A stretch of 64,000 nt of DNA from CAIWHR01 sp963717695 (GCA_963717695.1 CAVQWR010000003.1:1054001-1118000), one strand, 5' to 3'. Positions 55,170 through 64,000 are shown, counted from the first letter of the stretch. The notes: generated by a model from the letters alone, not told the origin. Translations and numbers: made by a program.

Positions 55170-56243
55170 TCAGGCGGGCGGCTGCCCGCGCTTCGCCCGG
55201 ACGAAACGCTGCGCTTCCAGCACCCAGTGGCGCTTGACGCAATGCCAGACGTCGGCCGCGAAAACGACGTTCGCGGTATCCCCTTCCGGGGGCGGCGCCT
55301 CTTTCGGATACGTCGCGGGATTGAAGTCGTTGATCCAGTCCCGCATCGCCTCGGTGTCGGCGAGTCCCGACGTGACTGGAACCAGCACGTGCGAGTACTC
55401 GGCGGGCAGCGTCAGGTTGCGCACTTTTGCCGTCCCGTTCGGATAGAAGGTCTTGATGCCTTCGAGCCCCGGGGCATCCCAGGCGATGAGGTCGAACCCG
55501 ATGCGATAGCCGACGAACTCGTCGACGGTGTCCGGCACCGCGCGAATGCGGCTCGCGACGATCCAGTGATTCGGCAGCGCCAGCGACAATCCGCCGGTGC
55601 CGACGACGCCGACGTACGAGACCGACACGCCTCCCACGATCGGGCGCTCGAGGCCGGTCAGCGGATCGACGATCGTCGTCCGGGAATCGATGCGGCGGAC
55701 TGCCGGATCGTAAGGATGGAGCTCGGTGCCGAACGCGCCGTTCAGCTCGTGCAGGATCTTGACCGCCTGAATGCCGCCCTGGCTGTGGCCGACCATCATG
55801 GGCCGCACGCCGTCGTGCTCGTAATCCCAGGCGACGAGACCCGCGCCATCCGCGCTGCTCTCGTATGGGCTGATCGACCAGCTGCGATCGCTCGGATCGC
55901 GGATCCGGTTTTCCGGATACCCCATCTTCACGAGGAACCGGCCGAACGACGCCATCGCGAGATACACCGGATACACGCCTCCGTGAATGAGGATGATGTG
56001 CGGCGCCAGCGCCGGCGGCAGCACGTTGCGGACGTCGGCGTCCGAGACGCGATCGGGATCGAGGGCGAGGATGCGGTCTTCCTGTGCCGCATCGAGGGGC
56101 ACCGACTTCAGCACGCTGCCTGGCGCCGGCCGCGTTTTGGCTGCGAGTTCTTCGGGCAGCAGCGAGCGCGTCGCGCAGCCCGCCACCGCCGCCGCCAGCG
56201 CGACGAGCATCAGACTGCGCAGCACGGCGCGTCGGGAGATCAT
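55170..56243 (-). CDS. Lipoprotein alpha/beta hydrolase (paralogue of the gene at 57520)
   Basis: The 357-residue protein has an Arg-rich lipoprotein signal with lipobox AVAGC (Cys23) and an alpha/beta hydrolase with HIILIHGGVYPV, the nucleophile elbow MMVGHSQGGIQAV (Ser154) and a probable acid/His later (SVDEF-like TVDEFVGYRIGFDL; SHVLVPVTSGLAD). The C-terminal ADVWHCVKRHWVLEAQRFVR is shared with its paralogue. Position +2 after the Cys is Ala, which suggests outer-membrane sorting. The ATG overlaps the acyltransferase stop. It is a probable surface or periplasmic esterase; substrate unknown. Confidence 0.85.
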   Translation of the reverse strand: MISRRAVLRSLMLVALAAAVAGCATRSLLPEELAAKTRPAPGSVLKSVPLDAAQEDRILALDPDRVSDADVRNVLPPALAPHIILIHGGVYPVYLAMASFGRFLVKMGYPENRIRDPSDRSWSISPYESSADGAGLVAWDYEHDGVRPMMVGHSQGGIQAVKILHELNGAFGTELHPYDPAVRRIDSRTTIVDPLTGLERPIVGGVSVSYVGVVGTGGLSLALPNHWIVASRIRAVPDTVDEFVGYRIGFDLIAWDAPGLEGIKTFYPNGTAKVRNLTLPAEYSHVLVPVTSGLADTEAMRDWINDFNPATYPKEAPPPEGDTANVVFAADVWHCVKRHWVLEAQRFVRAKRGQPPA

Positions 56244-57523
56244 GCTTCGAGCCGCGCGAGCGCAGCGTCCACCGCGCGGGCCACGCGGCCGATGTCGTCG
56301 CGCGAGAACGCGGTCGTGCGGTAGGTGAAGCCCAGCTCGATCGCACTGCCCGCCTTGGTCGCGGCGACGACGAGGGGCGCGAGCGGGCCCGTCGAGACCG
56401 CGCGCAGATAGGGCGGCGGCGTGCCGCCGCCCGCCTCGAGCCACAGCGCGTTCACGTTGAGCGGCGTGATGCCGGCCATGAGCGGATAGTTCTTCGCGTG
56501 AAATCGCGCGCGCTGAAGCGGCGTGAGAAACCGCCAGAGGCGGCCCGCCAGCGCGATCATCACCAGCATCTGCAGGTAGAGCTTTTGCTTGCGGACGCGC
56601 CCGAGCTGGGCGTGCACGTCCGCCGCGAGCTCGCGCAGCGGCATGCCGGGCGGCACTGCGTTCGCGACGCGACAGGAGCTCAGGAACTGGCCGAACACGC
56701 GCGTGGGTCCCGGTTGATAATCGTTGCGCACGTTGATGATGGATCCGATCGCCAGCTGATTCCGCCGGCCCGAATGGCGCTGGGCGGCGAAGGGAGACAG
56801 CGCCTGCAGCAGGATCGCCATCAGGAGCTCGTTGCCGGTGATGCCCCACGCCGCGGCGACCCGCGCGAGCGTTGCGGCATTCGCGCCGTCGAGGGTGTGG
56901 TGCACGAGACCGTTCCGGGGGTCGTCGCCCCCCGGAAACTGCGGTCGCGCCGCGCGCCGGCAGCCGGCGAGGATCCCGGCGAGATGCGGCAATCCCGTCA
57001 CCAGCGACAGCGCGTGGCGCGCGAAGAGACGGACAAACGTGGGCGGATAGAGTTCCGGCGTCTCGGCCTGCGCCGTCGCGCCCGCGTGAACGCCGCTGAT
57101 GCGCTGCAGCAGCACGGCGATCGAATCGCCGCCGGCGATGAAGTGGTCGTAGGCGACGCCGAGGTAGAAGCGCACGCCGGCGTCGACGGCGAAGAACCGG
57201 AATGGTTCGATCGGGCCCGTCGCCGCAAACGGCGCGTTGAGCTGCCGCTCCATTTCGGCGCGCACGACGGCTTCAGGGTCGGCGTTCCCGGGCAGCGTGG
57301 CCAGTGCCGTGCGTGCGGCGCCGCCGCGGTAGTCGTAGCGGCGATTCGCGGCGTCGAGCTCGAGCCCGGTGAGACCCGCGCGCTCGAGGTACGCGTCGAT
57401 ATCGCGCGCGAGCTGCGCCGCGTCGAGCGGGCGCTCGACTGCGACCACGTGCACCGCGTTGTACGGGTGGATTTCCCGCCAGCGCAGCATCATCGCCTGG
57501 AACAGGTTGAGCCGGCCTTTCAT
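56240..57523 (-). CDS. Condensation-fold (WS/DGAT/PapA-like) acyltransferase, atypical motif
   Basis: The 427-residue protein of the CoA-dependent acyltransferase/condensation superfamily starts at ATG 57523 (MKGRLNLFQAMMLRWREIHPYNAVHVV). In place of HHxxxDG it has DHFIAGGDS (D126, H127, G131, G132), so the usual catalytic His is kept but the following Asp is Gly. Other fold marks are GNELLMAILLQAL and NVRNDYQPGPTRVFGQFLSSCR. Likely it esterifies an acyl group onto a lipid or alcohol. It overlaps both hydrolase genes by 4 nt, making one translationally coupled unit. The substrate is unknown. Confidence 0.8.
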   Translation of the reverse strand: MKGRLNLFQAMMLRWREIHPYNAVHVVAVERPLDAAQLARDIDAYLERAGLTGLELDAANRRYDYRGGAARTALATLPGNADPEAVVRAEMERQLNAPFAATGPIEPFRFFAVDAGVRFYLGVAYDHFIAGGDSIAVLLQRISGVHAGATAQAETPELYPPTFVRLFARHALSLVTGLPHLAGILAGCRRAARPQFPGGDDPRNGLVHHTLDGANAATLARVAAAWGITGNELLMAILLQALSPFAAQRHSGRRNQLAIGSIINVRNDYQPGPTRVFGQFLSSCRVANAVPPGMPLRELAADVHAQLGRVRKQKLYLQMLVMIALAGRLWRFLTPLQRARFHAKNYPLMAGITPLNVNALWLEAGGGTPPPYLRAVSTGPLAPLVVAATKAGSAIELGFTYRTTAFSRDDIGRVARAVDAALARLEA

Positions 57524-58554
57524 GGCGCGATGTTGGTGCGGATCAGCCGCTGCGCTTCGAGGCACCAGTGGCGCCGCACGCTGCGCCAGATGTCGGCCGC
57601 GTGCAGCAGGTTCGCCGTATCGGCGGCTGCATCAGGCGCCGGGCCCGGCGTGGGTGAACCCGGCGCGTAGGCGTCGATCCACGCGCGCGCGACGGGATCA
57701 GTTGCGAGATGCTCGGCGTCGGGCAGCGTGATGTGATGGTACGAAGGTGGCAGTGTGATGTTGCGCACGGCGGCACGGCCGGTGGCCGCGTACGGCGTGC
57801 CGCCCGTGGTCTCGCCCGCAATGGGATCCCATTCGAGGGTGAATCCCGCGAACTCGTCGACGCTGTCGGGAATCGAGCGCAGCCGCGGCAGCATGTCCCA
57901 TTGCAGCAGGAAGATACGCGGCAGCCAGCCGGTCGCGAGCGCGGCCGCGTACGGGACGGTGAGACCCACGACCGGACGCGTCCGTCCGTCGCGTGGATCG
58001 ACAATCGTCGTGCGCGGCAAGGCCGCGTCGGACACCGGATCCCACACGGCAACGGCGTCGCCGAATCCGCCGGCGAGCTCGTGCAGCGTGCGTACGACCA
58101 TCATGCCGCCCTGGCTGTGGCCGATCAGCATCGGCATCATGCCGTCGTGCTCGTAGTGCCAGGCCAGCATGCCGGCGATCCTTGCGCTGCTGCCGGAGCT
58201 GCCGTAGGTGTGCGTGCCGTCGGCCGGATTGCGCAGCCGCTCCTCCGGATAGCCCATCGCGATCAGGAAGCGCGCGAACGGCTCCATCGTGACGATCGGA
58301 AGGCTGCCGGAGAGCGCGATGATCCGCGGCGCCGGCGCGTGCACCAGCGTTTCACGCACGTCGCGCGCGCTCACGGCATCGGCGTCGAGCGCCAGGATGC
58401 GCGCAATGAGCGCGGGATCGGACGGAAGGCCCGGAATCGCGGGCACCGGGCGCGCCGGTTCGACGCCGCGCACCGCGGCGGCGCAAAGCAGCGTGCCCGT
58501 CGCGAGGGCGACGGCGCACGCCGTGGCGCGGCGCGCCGCCGGCGTCACGCTCAC
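57520..58554 (-). CDS. Secreted alpha/beta hydrolase
   Basis: The 344-residue protein has an N-terminal signal (ACAVALATGTLLCAAAVRG) and an alpha/beta hydrolase fold with PMLIGHSQGGMMVVRTLHEL (Ser147), IPDSVDEFAGFTLEWDP and PSYHHITLPDAEHLATDP (candidate His). About the same layout and many identical segments occur in the lipoprotein gene at 55170, including RFLxxMGYPExRxRxP, YEHDGxxPM and TTIVDPxxGxxRP. GTG 58554 overlaps the ICMT-like stop (GTGA). The signal has no clear lipobox. Confidence 0.85.
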   Translation of the reverse strand: MSVTPAARRATACAVALATGTLLCAAAVRGVEPARPVPAIPGLPSDPALIARILALDADAVSARDVRETLVHAPAPRIIALSGSLPIVTMEPFARFLIAMGYPEERLRNPADGTHTYGSSGSSARIAGMLAWHYEHDGMMPMLIGHSQGGMMVVRTLHELAGGFGDAVAVWDPVSDAALPRTTIVDPRDGRTRPVVGLTVPYAAALATGWLPRIFLLQWDMLPRLRSIPDSVDEFAGFTLEWDPIAGETTGGTPYAATGRAAVRNITLPPSYHHITLPDAEHLATDPVARAWIDAYAPGSPTPGPAPDAAADTANLLHAADIWRSVRRHWCLEAQRLIRTNIAP

Positions 58555-59183
58555 TCCTCCGGCCTCGCGCCGGCCGGACGAAGCCGCGGCAGGAAGCGAC
58601 CCGTCGCCGCGACGTAGGCCGCGTACGAATCACCCAGCGACGCGAGCAGATGGCGCTCCTCGTTGCGCGCCTTGAGATTGAGGAGCGTGATGTTGACGAT
58701 CGCCACCGCGAGCATCGGCAGCGTGGGCAGGATCGCGAACGAGCACAGCACGAGCAGGATCGAGAACGCGTAGATCGGATGCCGGATCCGGCGGAACGGG
58801 CCGTCGGTGATGAGCTCGGTCTTCTCGCTCACGGCGACGGCCATGCGCCAGCGGTTTCCCATCTTCGCCCAGCAACGCATCGTTCCGGCGAGAGCCAGGA
58901 TGGCGAGGACCATCGCGATCCAGCGCAGCACCGAGTAGCCCGTTCCGGTCGCGAAATCCGGCAGCAGGAAATCCTCCTCGCGCCGCAGCGCCGCCCACGG
59001 GAGCCCCATCCACAGCAGGACGAGCGGCACCCACACGACCCACATCAGCTGCTCCTGCGGCTGCTCGGGGACGAAGCCCGCGCGGCGGCGGGTCTTGCGG
59101 CTCATCCGCACGACCATCACGCCGACGATGATCCAGTAGGTCCAGACGGTCGCGGTCAGCAGGGCGAGCGGGATGTCGCGCAT
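58551..59183 (-). CDS. Isoprenylcysteine carboxyl methyltransferase (ICMT)-family membrane protein
   Basis: The 210-residue membrane protein has about five helices and the ICMT/phospholipid methyltransferase end: MGNRWRMAVAVSEKTELITDGPFRRIRHPIYAF (SAM site) and NEERHLLASLGDSYAAYVAATGRFLP. Bacterial members methylate lipids or small hydrophobic substrates; the exact one is unknown. It is the first gene of the ICMT–hydrolase–acyltransferase–hydrolase operon. ATG 59183 starts MRDIPLALL. Confidence 0.88.
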   Translation of the reverse strand: MRDIPLALLTATVWTYWIIVGVMVVRMSRKTRRRAGFVPEQPQEQLMWVVWVPLVLLWMGLPWAALRREEDFLLPDFATGTGYSVLRWIAMVLAILALAGTMRCWAKMGNRWRMAVAVSEKTELITDGPFRRIRHPIYAFSILLVLCSFAILPTLPMLAVAIVNITLLNLKARNEERHLLASLGDSYAAYVAATGRFLPRLRPAGARPEE

Positions 59184-59286
59184 TTATAGTCGGGGCGAGC
59201 GCCTGCGTGGTGACCGGCACTTCGGCACCCCTGAGGGGTCCGGGCACGGCGCAGTCCGCCTGCCGGGGGTCGAAGCGAGAGAGAGA

Positions 59287-59292
59287 ATTATA
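59287..59292 (-). promoter_or_regulatory. Candidate -10 (TATAAT) for the ICMT–hydrolase operon
   Basis: GGTATAATTC on the minus strand lies 104 nt before the ICMT-like ATG, matching the arrangement at 55119. Confidence 0.4.
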
Positions 59293-59323
59293 CCGTCCGG
59301 CCGCGCGTTTCGCGCCGCGCGCG

Positions 59324-60568
59324 CTAGGACGGGCGTGCCGGAGGCCGCAGGGCGGTGACCGCACCGGGATGACGAGCGGCCGCGCCCAGCACTGCGCCCG
59401 CCAGCGACCAGAAGAGCAGCGCATTCTGGCGGAGGAAGAAATCGTCGGTGAGGTTCTTTGTCATCACCCCCGCCACGAGTGCGAGCCCCGCGACACCGAG
59501 CGCCGCGTTGCGGCGGACGCCGCTCAGGCTCTGCTTCCAGAACGCGAACGCGACGGCGCCCAGCAGCAGGACGAACGCCGCGAGCCCCGGCAGCCCCGTT
59601 TCGAGCGCGCGATTGAGGAAGACGTTGTGCGCGTGCATCCGATAGGCGTCGTGGAACTCGCCGTAGAACGCCTGCTGCGACGTCCACTTGCCGATGCCCG
59701 CGCCGATCCACGGGTGCGCCGAGATCTGCGCGACCGCAAAGCGCCACAGGTCGAGCCGCGGGTCCTCCGCCAGGAACTCGATGACGCTGGTGCCGGGCGC
59801 ATAGATGGCGATCCGCGACTGCGAGGCGAAGAAGAGCGACGCGACGGCGAGGCCGGCGACCAGCGCGACCACGGCCGCGATCGTCGCCGAGCGGCGTGGC
59901 GTGCGCCAGCTGCGCATCGAGAAGAGCGCGAACACGATGACCTCGACGCCGGTCGCGAAGCCGAACATCCGGTTCTGCGTCGATGCGCCGGCCGCGAGGC
60001 AGGCGATGACGAGCGTCGCGACCGCGATGCGCTCCGGTGAGCGTGGCGCCGCCCGCAGCATCAGCGCGAGCAGCACCGGCAGCGCCGTGACGAGGAACGT
60101 GCTGATCGTTCCGACGTCGGTGTAGTCGCCGAGCGCCATCGGCTCCGGAGCGGCGACGACTGCGACGACGATCGACGCGAGCACCGCCGTGACGGCCGCC
60201 GCCAGCGTGACCGCGAGCCAGCGCACCGCGATGCGGCGTTTCGCGAGCTCGTACCACGTCGCGTAGGCGACGAACGCAAAGAGAATTTCGTGCTGGAAAT
60301 CACTCGCGGCCTGCGCCCGGTTCGCGGCGAACAGCACGGAAATTCCCGCAATGGCGGCCCAAAGCGTCCACGGGAACAGCAGGGGGAGGTCCCACGGAAA
60401 GCGGAAGCCGCTCTGCGCCCAGCAGAAGATCACCGCGCCGGCGAGCGCCAGGAGACGCAGCAGGAAGACGTGCCGGAAGGGCACGGTCGCGACGTACACG
60501 CACGCGCAGACAAGCGCGAGCGCGTAGAGGGAGGTCGTGAGGCGCGGGGAAAGGCGGAAGGTCGGCAT
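59324..60568 (-). CDS. O-antigen ligase/polymerase (WaaL/Wzy-like) membrane protein
   Basis: The 414-residue polytopic protein has about 11–12 helices and the Wzy_C/WaaL signature near residue 295: HPWIGAGIGKWTSQQAFYGEFHDAYRMHAHNVFLNRALETGLPGLAAF, including the periplasmic His and Arg. It would ligate or polymerise undecaprenyl-linked glycans in the inner membrane. ATG 60568 (MPTFRLSPRLTTSL) is used; the frame extends further but is Arg/Cys-rich. Neighbouring glycosyltransferases support an LPS/exopolysaccharide role. Confidence 0.9.
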   Translation of the reverse strand: MPTFRLSPRLTTSLYALALVCACVYVATVPFRHVFLLRLLALAGAVIFCWAQSGFRFPWDLPLLFPWTLWAAIAGISVLFAANRAQAASDFQHEILFAFVAYATWYELAKRRIAVRWLAVTLAAAVTAVLASIVVAVVAAPEPMALGDYTDVGTISTFLVTALPVLLALMLRAAPRSPERIAVATLVIACLAAGASTQNRMFGFATGVEVIVFALFSMRSWRTPRRSATIAAVVALVAGLAVASLFFASQSRIAIYAPGTSVIEFLAEDPRLDLWRFAVAQISAHPWIGAGIGKWTSQQAFYGEFHDAYRMHAHNVFLNRALETGLPGLAAFVLLLGAVAFAFWKQSLSGVRRNAALGVAGLALVAGVMTKNLTDDFFLRQNALLFWSLAGAVLGAAARHPGAVTALRPPARPS

Positions 60569-60658
60569 GGGCGTGGCGGCACCATGCGGGCCGCGGGTGC
60601 AGCGTGCGCACGGCGTCCGACGCCGCGCGCGCAGCGCCGACATGATACGCGAACGACC

Positions 60659-61804
60659 TCAGGACGCCCGGGGGGCGTGAAGACGTGCGGCCGCGGCCTG
60701 CCAGACGAGTTCGGACGTCAGCGCTTCCATGCAGCGCGGCTGCGGACAGCGCTCGGGCGGCTCGCCCGGGAGGCGCTCGCAGCGGTTGAGCCAGGCAACC
60801 TCGCGCTTCATGGTCACGTGCTGGTCCCGGCACGGAAAGGCCTCGATCGTGAGCGCGGTGAAGGGCGCGTCGCGCCAGAAATCGCCCGCACCCGACAGGA
60901 GCGCCGAGCCCGGCCCGAACAGCGCGACGGTCGGCACGCCGACGAGACGGGCGAGGTGCCCGATGCCGGTGTCGGGACAGACGAGCAGCGCCGCGCCGGC
61001 CAGCAGATGCCACATCTGCGCGAGTGAAAGCGTGCCCGGAAAGCGCAGGCATTCGCGCGCAGGATCGACCTCGTCGAGAAGCGACGCCTCTTCGGGCCCC
61101 GCCGTGAGCGCGACCGTGTAGCCCTGCGCGCGCAGCCGTGCCGCGAGCATGCGCCAGCGCTCGCCCGGCCAGCGCTTCAATGGCGTGCTCGCCCCGATGT
61201 GCAGCACGCAATAGGGGGCGGCAGGCAGCGCGAATGGAGCAGCCGCCGGCGTCGGCCAGTCGGCGGGACGGAACGCATCGGGGGGCGGGCCGTCGACCAG
61301 TCCCGCGACGAGGTCGCCCCACGCCATCGGCGTGTCCGGATATGCGCGGAGCTCGTCGACCGGCCAGTCCTTGTACGCGGGGCTGTCGCCGGAGAACGCC
61401 ACGATCCAGCGCGCATCCTTCGCGCGCGCGAGCCACGACATCCGGTTGTCGCCGGGAATGAGCGCGAGGTCCACGTTGGGCTCGGCGAGAAGCGCCATGA
61501 TCGACCGGGCGTCGCTGCGATCGTAGGGCAGGATGCGCAGGCCGTACGGCCGCCCCGAGAAGAGCTCGACGTACTTGGTCGGGCAGGTCATCAGGATCTC
61601 GGCATCCGGCCAGCGCGCACGGCACTTGGCGATGAGCGGCGTCAGCATGATGGTGTCGCCGAGCAGCAGGTGATGCGCGATCAGGATGCGCCGCGGCGAC
61701 CTGGGAGCCGCCTTGCGCCGCCCGGGCAGCAGGTCCGCGAGCATGTACATCGCCACCCAGCCGAAGAGCGCGTAGCGCGCGAGCGTGTGCGGGATCGGCG
61801 TCAT
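60659..61804 (-). CDS. Glycosyltransferase family 9 (heptosyltransferase-like)
   Basis: The 381-residue GT-B enzyme of the ADP-heptosyltransferase family has RRILIAHHLLLGDTIMLTPLIAKCRARWPDAEI, VLHIGASTPLKRWPGERWRML and the nucleotide-binding CPDTGIGHLARLVGVPTVALFGPG. It has the family architecture, but the sugar is unknown. The segment LTIEAFPCRDQHVTMKREVAWLNRCERLPGE shows extra Cys near the C-terminus. ATG 61804 overlaps the asnB stop. The frame runs on upstream inside asnB and is not coding there. Confidence 0.88.
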   Translation of the reverse strand: MTPIPHTLARYALFGWVAMYMLADLLPGRRKAAPRSPRRILIAHHLLLGDTIMLTPLIAKCRARWPDAEILMTCPTKYVELFSGRPYGLRILPYDRSDARSIMALLAEPNVDLALIPGDNRMSWLARAKDARWIVAFSGDSPAYKDWPVDELRAYPDTPMAWGDLVAGLVDGPPPDAFRPADWPTPAAAPFALPAAPYCVLHIGASTPLKRWPGERWRMLAARLRAQGYTVALTAGPEEASLLDEVDPARECLRFPGTLSLAQMWHLLAGAALLVCPDTGIGHLARLVGVPTVALFGPGSALLSGAGDFWRDAPFTALTIEAFPCRDQHVTMKREVAWLNRCERLPGEPPERCPQPRCMEALTSELVWQAAAARLHAPRAS

Positions 61805-63632
61805 GATTGCGCCGCGAGCGCCGTCAGCTGCGCGAGCGATTCGTCGAGGATCACGAGCTGCAGCAGCTGCTCGGCGAACGAACGCCGGCCGCCGCGGTAC
61901 GCCTGCGCGAATGTGTCGACGCGCCCGGCGTCGAGCTGGCCATTCGTGACGCGCGCAAGGCGCGCGCCCAGCCCCGGCAGGCGTGGGGCGAGGTCGCCTT
62001 CGAGCCAGCCGTCGAGCGGCGGGTTGAAGCCGCGCTTCTTCCGCGCGAACGGATCGAGCTCGCCCAGCGCGCTCATCGCCGGCGCGAGCAGCCTGCGCGG
62101 CGGATCGGTGAAGCGGACGGCATCCGGCAGCGCGCGCACCGCCGAGACGAAGCGATGATCGAGGAACGGCGCGCGCATCTCGAGCCCGTGCGCCATCGTG
62201 CAGAGATCGGCCTTGCGCAGGATGTAGTCGGGCAGGTAGTTCAGCCGGTCGATCTCGAGCAGCGTCGCGAGATCGGCGCGGCGGTCCCCGGGCATCCTCC
62301 AGTAGTGCGCGCGCGGCGCCGTGCCCGGCGCGAGGAAGGCGCGCTCGCCCGGCGTGAACCCGGAGAAGCGCAATGCGTAGGCGTCGTGCCAGTCGAGGCG
62401 AAGCTCCTCCTCCAGCCGCTGCAGCGAGCCGCCGCCGATGCCGGCCGGTGCGCGCAGCGACGGCAGCACAAGCGCGCGCCGCCAGCGCGTGCGCAGGTGC
62501 TTCCGGTAGCGCTTGTATCCGCCGAAGAGCTCGTCGCCGCCGTCGCCGCCCAGGACGACCTTCACGTGCCGTGTCGTCTCGCGCGACAGGTACCACGTCG
62601 GGACGCTGGACGGATCGGCGAAGGGCTCGTCGAGATCCGCGATCAGGCGCGGGAAAATCGCTCGGCAATGCGCTGCGGGATGTCGATCGCCAGGTTGGGA
62701 AAGCCGAGCCGCGCAGCACTTGCGCGCGCTTCGGCGCTCTCGTCGAACGCGGTGCCGGGGAACGCCGCGGTGAAGCTCTGCAGCCGGTTGAATCCCATCG
62801 CGGCGAGCCGGCAGGCGATCGCCGACGAGTCGACGCCGGACGAAAGAAAGAGCCCGAGCGGACGGTCGGCCACGGTGCGCATCCGGATCGCCGCGTCGAG
62901 CGTCGGCAGCCACGCTTCATCCGAGGGCTCCGGCCGCCAGTACTCGCGTGTCTCCAGCACTCCGCTCGCGAGGTCGTAGCGCAGCCAGTGCGCCGGCGGC
63001 AGCCGCGACGCAGACGCAAGTATGGTGCGCGGCGCGGGGATCGTCCGGTGCGCGAGGTACGCGTCGATCGCCTCGGCCGAGAACGCGCGCGCGTCGGCCG
63101 GCAGCCACGGCAGCAGCGCGCGCACGGTCGACGCGAACGCGAAGCCGTCGGGGCGATGCGCGTAGACGACGGGCTTCAGGCCCAGCCGGTCGCGCACGAC
63201 GTACACGGCGCGGCGCGTGAGGTCGACGATCGCGAACGCGAACATGCCGCGCAGGCGCGCGACGCAGTCGATGCCCCAGTGCTCGTAGGCGTGCAGGATG
63301 AATTCGGTGTCGGAGCGCGTGCGAAAGCGGTAGCCCGCGGCCTTCAGTGCTTCGGCGTCGGCGGCCCAGTCGTAGACCTCGCCGTTGTAGGCGATGAAGA
63401 CGTCGCCGGCGTCGTTGCCCATCGGCTGGTCGGCCTCGGGACGCGGATCGATGATGGAAAGGCGCGTGTGCACGAGCGCGTTCGGCGCGGCGGCGGTGGT
63501 CGCGCGGAGTCCCGCGTCCCACGACATCGTGTGCTCGGCGTCGGGGCCGCGCTGGCGCAGCGCCGCAAGCATCCGCTCGACGGATGCGGGGGGCACGACG
63601 CGCGCTCCGAAATAGCCGGCGATGCCGCACAT
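61801..63632 (-). CDS. asnB: Asparagine synthase (glutamine-hydrolysing)-like amidotransferase (one frame break)
   Basis: The N-terminal class II glutaminase begins MCGIAGYFG with Cys2 as nucleophile, then ALVHTRLSIIDP, YNGEVYDW and RSDTEFILHAYEHWG. The AsnB synthetase domain has LGLFLSSGVDSSAIACRL (PP-loop SGVDS), a frame break at the TTTT run near 62655, then DEPFADPSSVPTWYLSRET, VVLGGDGGDELFGGY and KADLCTMAHGLEMRAPFLDHRFV. Restored length is about 610 residues. In polysaccharide clusters such enzymes often amidate a sugar acid or peptide rather than make Asn, so the function here is inferred from context. Confidence 0.9.
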
Positions 63633-63634
63633 GA

Positions 63635-64000
63635 TCAGGCGCCTCTCATCGCGGCGCGAAACACGGCTTCCATGGCGTCCAGCATGCGATCGAGGCCGAA
63701 GCGCTGCTCGGCGAGGCGCCGGCCGGCGGTACCGAAGCGCACGCGCAGGTCCGGATCGTCGCGCAGGCGGACGAGCGCCGCCGCGAGTGCCGCGGTGTCG
63801 CGCGGCGCGACGATCAAACCGGTGACGTCGGCGGCAACGGCCTCGGTGATGGCGCCGACCGTCGTCGAGACGACCGGCACCGCGCAGGCCATCGCCTGCA
63901 TGATCGCCTGCGGCACACCTTCCTCGCCGTAGGAAGGCAGCGCGAAGAGGTCGAGCGCGTTGAGCCAGGGGACGACGTTCTCCTGCTGGCCCGCGAAACG
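63635..64000 (-). CDS. Glycosyltransferase family 4, C-terminal part (cut by window edge)
   Basis: The last ~121 codons of a GT-B retaining glycosyltransferase read NVVPWLNALDLFALPSYGEEGVPQAIMQAMACAVPVVSTTVGAITEAV… (donor-binding E-x7-E type) and then VAPRDTAALAAALVRLRDDPDLRVRFGTAGR. The N-terminal acceptor domain lies beyond base 64000. It stops 2 nt before asnB and is in the same operon. Confidence 0.9.
   Translation of the reverse strand, partial: RFAGQQENVVPWLNALDLFALPSYGEEGVPQAIMQAMACAVPVVSTTVGAITEAVAADVTGLIVAPRDTAALAAALVRLRDDPDLRVRFGTAGRRLAEQRFGLDRMLDAMEAVFRAAMRGA

Overview
The window is chromosomal DNA from a high-GC proteobacterium, most likely a member of the Betaproteobacteria (Burkholderiales or a neighbouring lineage). 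Supporting signs are a DUF3460 gene, the glnA–secreted protein–ntrB–ntrC order, the 14-gene nuo operon with separate nuoC and nuoD, the amgK–murU pair divergent from lptD–surA, and the cutA–(dsbD)–tlpA–accB–accC–prmA order. Species cannot be named from this sequence. Several genes carry single-base frame breaks, mostly in homopolymer or GC runs and concentrated at 3.0–6.7 kb. Most look like assembly indels rather than real pseudogenes, because the full protein is recovered by changing frame.

Layout. 1–8.9 kb: ilvD (partial, minus), lgt, a three-copy degenerate intergenic repeat, fxsA, cutA, a stand-alone DsbD N-terminal domain gene, tlpA, accB, accC, prmA and a zinc-ribbon/DUF3426 membrane protein. 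8.9–14.1 kb: a nitrogen-control block of glnA (with an NtrC-type palindrome and a sigma-54 type promoter), a small secreted protein, ntrB and ntrC. 14.1–14.9 kb: xth on the minus strand. 15.1–28.7 kb: Fnr/Anr-type boxes, then nuoA–N, interrupted between nuoF and nuoG by nested inverted repeats. NuoG is unusually short.

28.8–37.2 kb: a minus-strand operon amgK–murU–prlC–glutaredoxin/DUF4124, divergent from lptD–surA. 37.2–42.1 kb: a minus-strand operon read as ferredoxin, alpha/beta hydrolase, ABC ATPase, ABC permease, rlmL, DUF3460 and GNAT. 42.3–46.3 kb: msbA, followed by a lower-GC gene for a secreted leucine-rich-repeat protein. That gene is bracketed by a 67/64-nt direct repeat of the msbA 3' end, so it looks like an insertion. 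46.4–47.3 kb: an ArsR-type regulator with two operators in its own promoter, and a translationally coupled SRPBCC (AHSA1) protein.

47.3–64.0 kb is all on the minus strand and is the most unusual part. In transcription order it holds a GT4 glycosyltransferase (partial), an asparagine-synthase-like amidotransferase, a GT9 glycosyltransferase and an O-antigen-ligase-like polymerase. Next comes a four-gene overlapping operon: an ICMT-like methyltransferase, a secreted alpha/beta hydrolase, a condensation-fold acyltransferase and a lipoprotein paralogue of the hydrolase. Last comes what looks like a complete, dedicated type II fatty-acid synthase: a FabL-like enoyl reductase, a FabG-like ketoreductase, an ACP, a double-hotdog dehydratase, a ketosynthase, a Cys-less chain-length-factor-like ketosynthase, and a fused AcpS–LPLAT protein. 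An LpxO-like hydroxylase follows. My reading, which is inference, is that this region makes a special acyl chain on its own carrier and transfers it to a surface lipid or glycan. I know of no described pathway with exactly this gene set.
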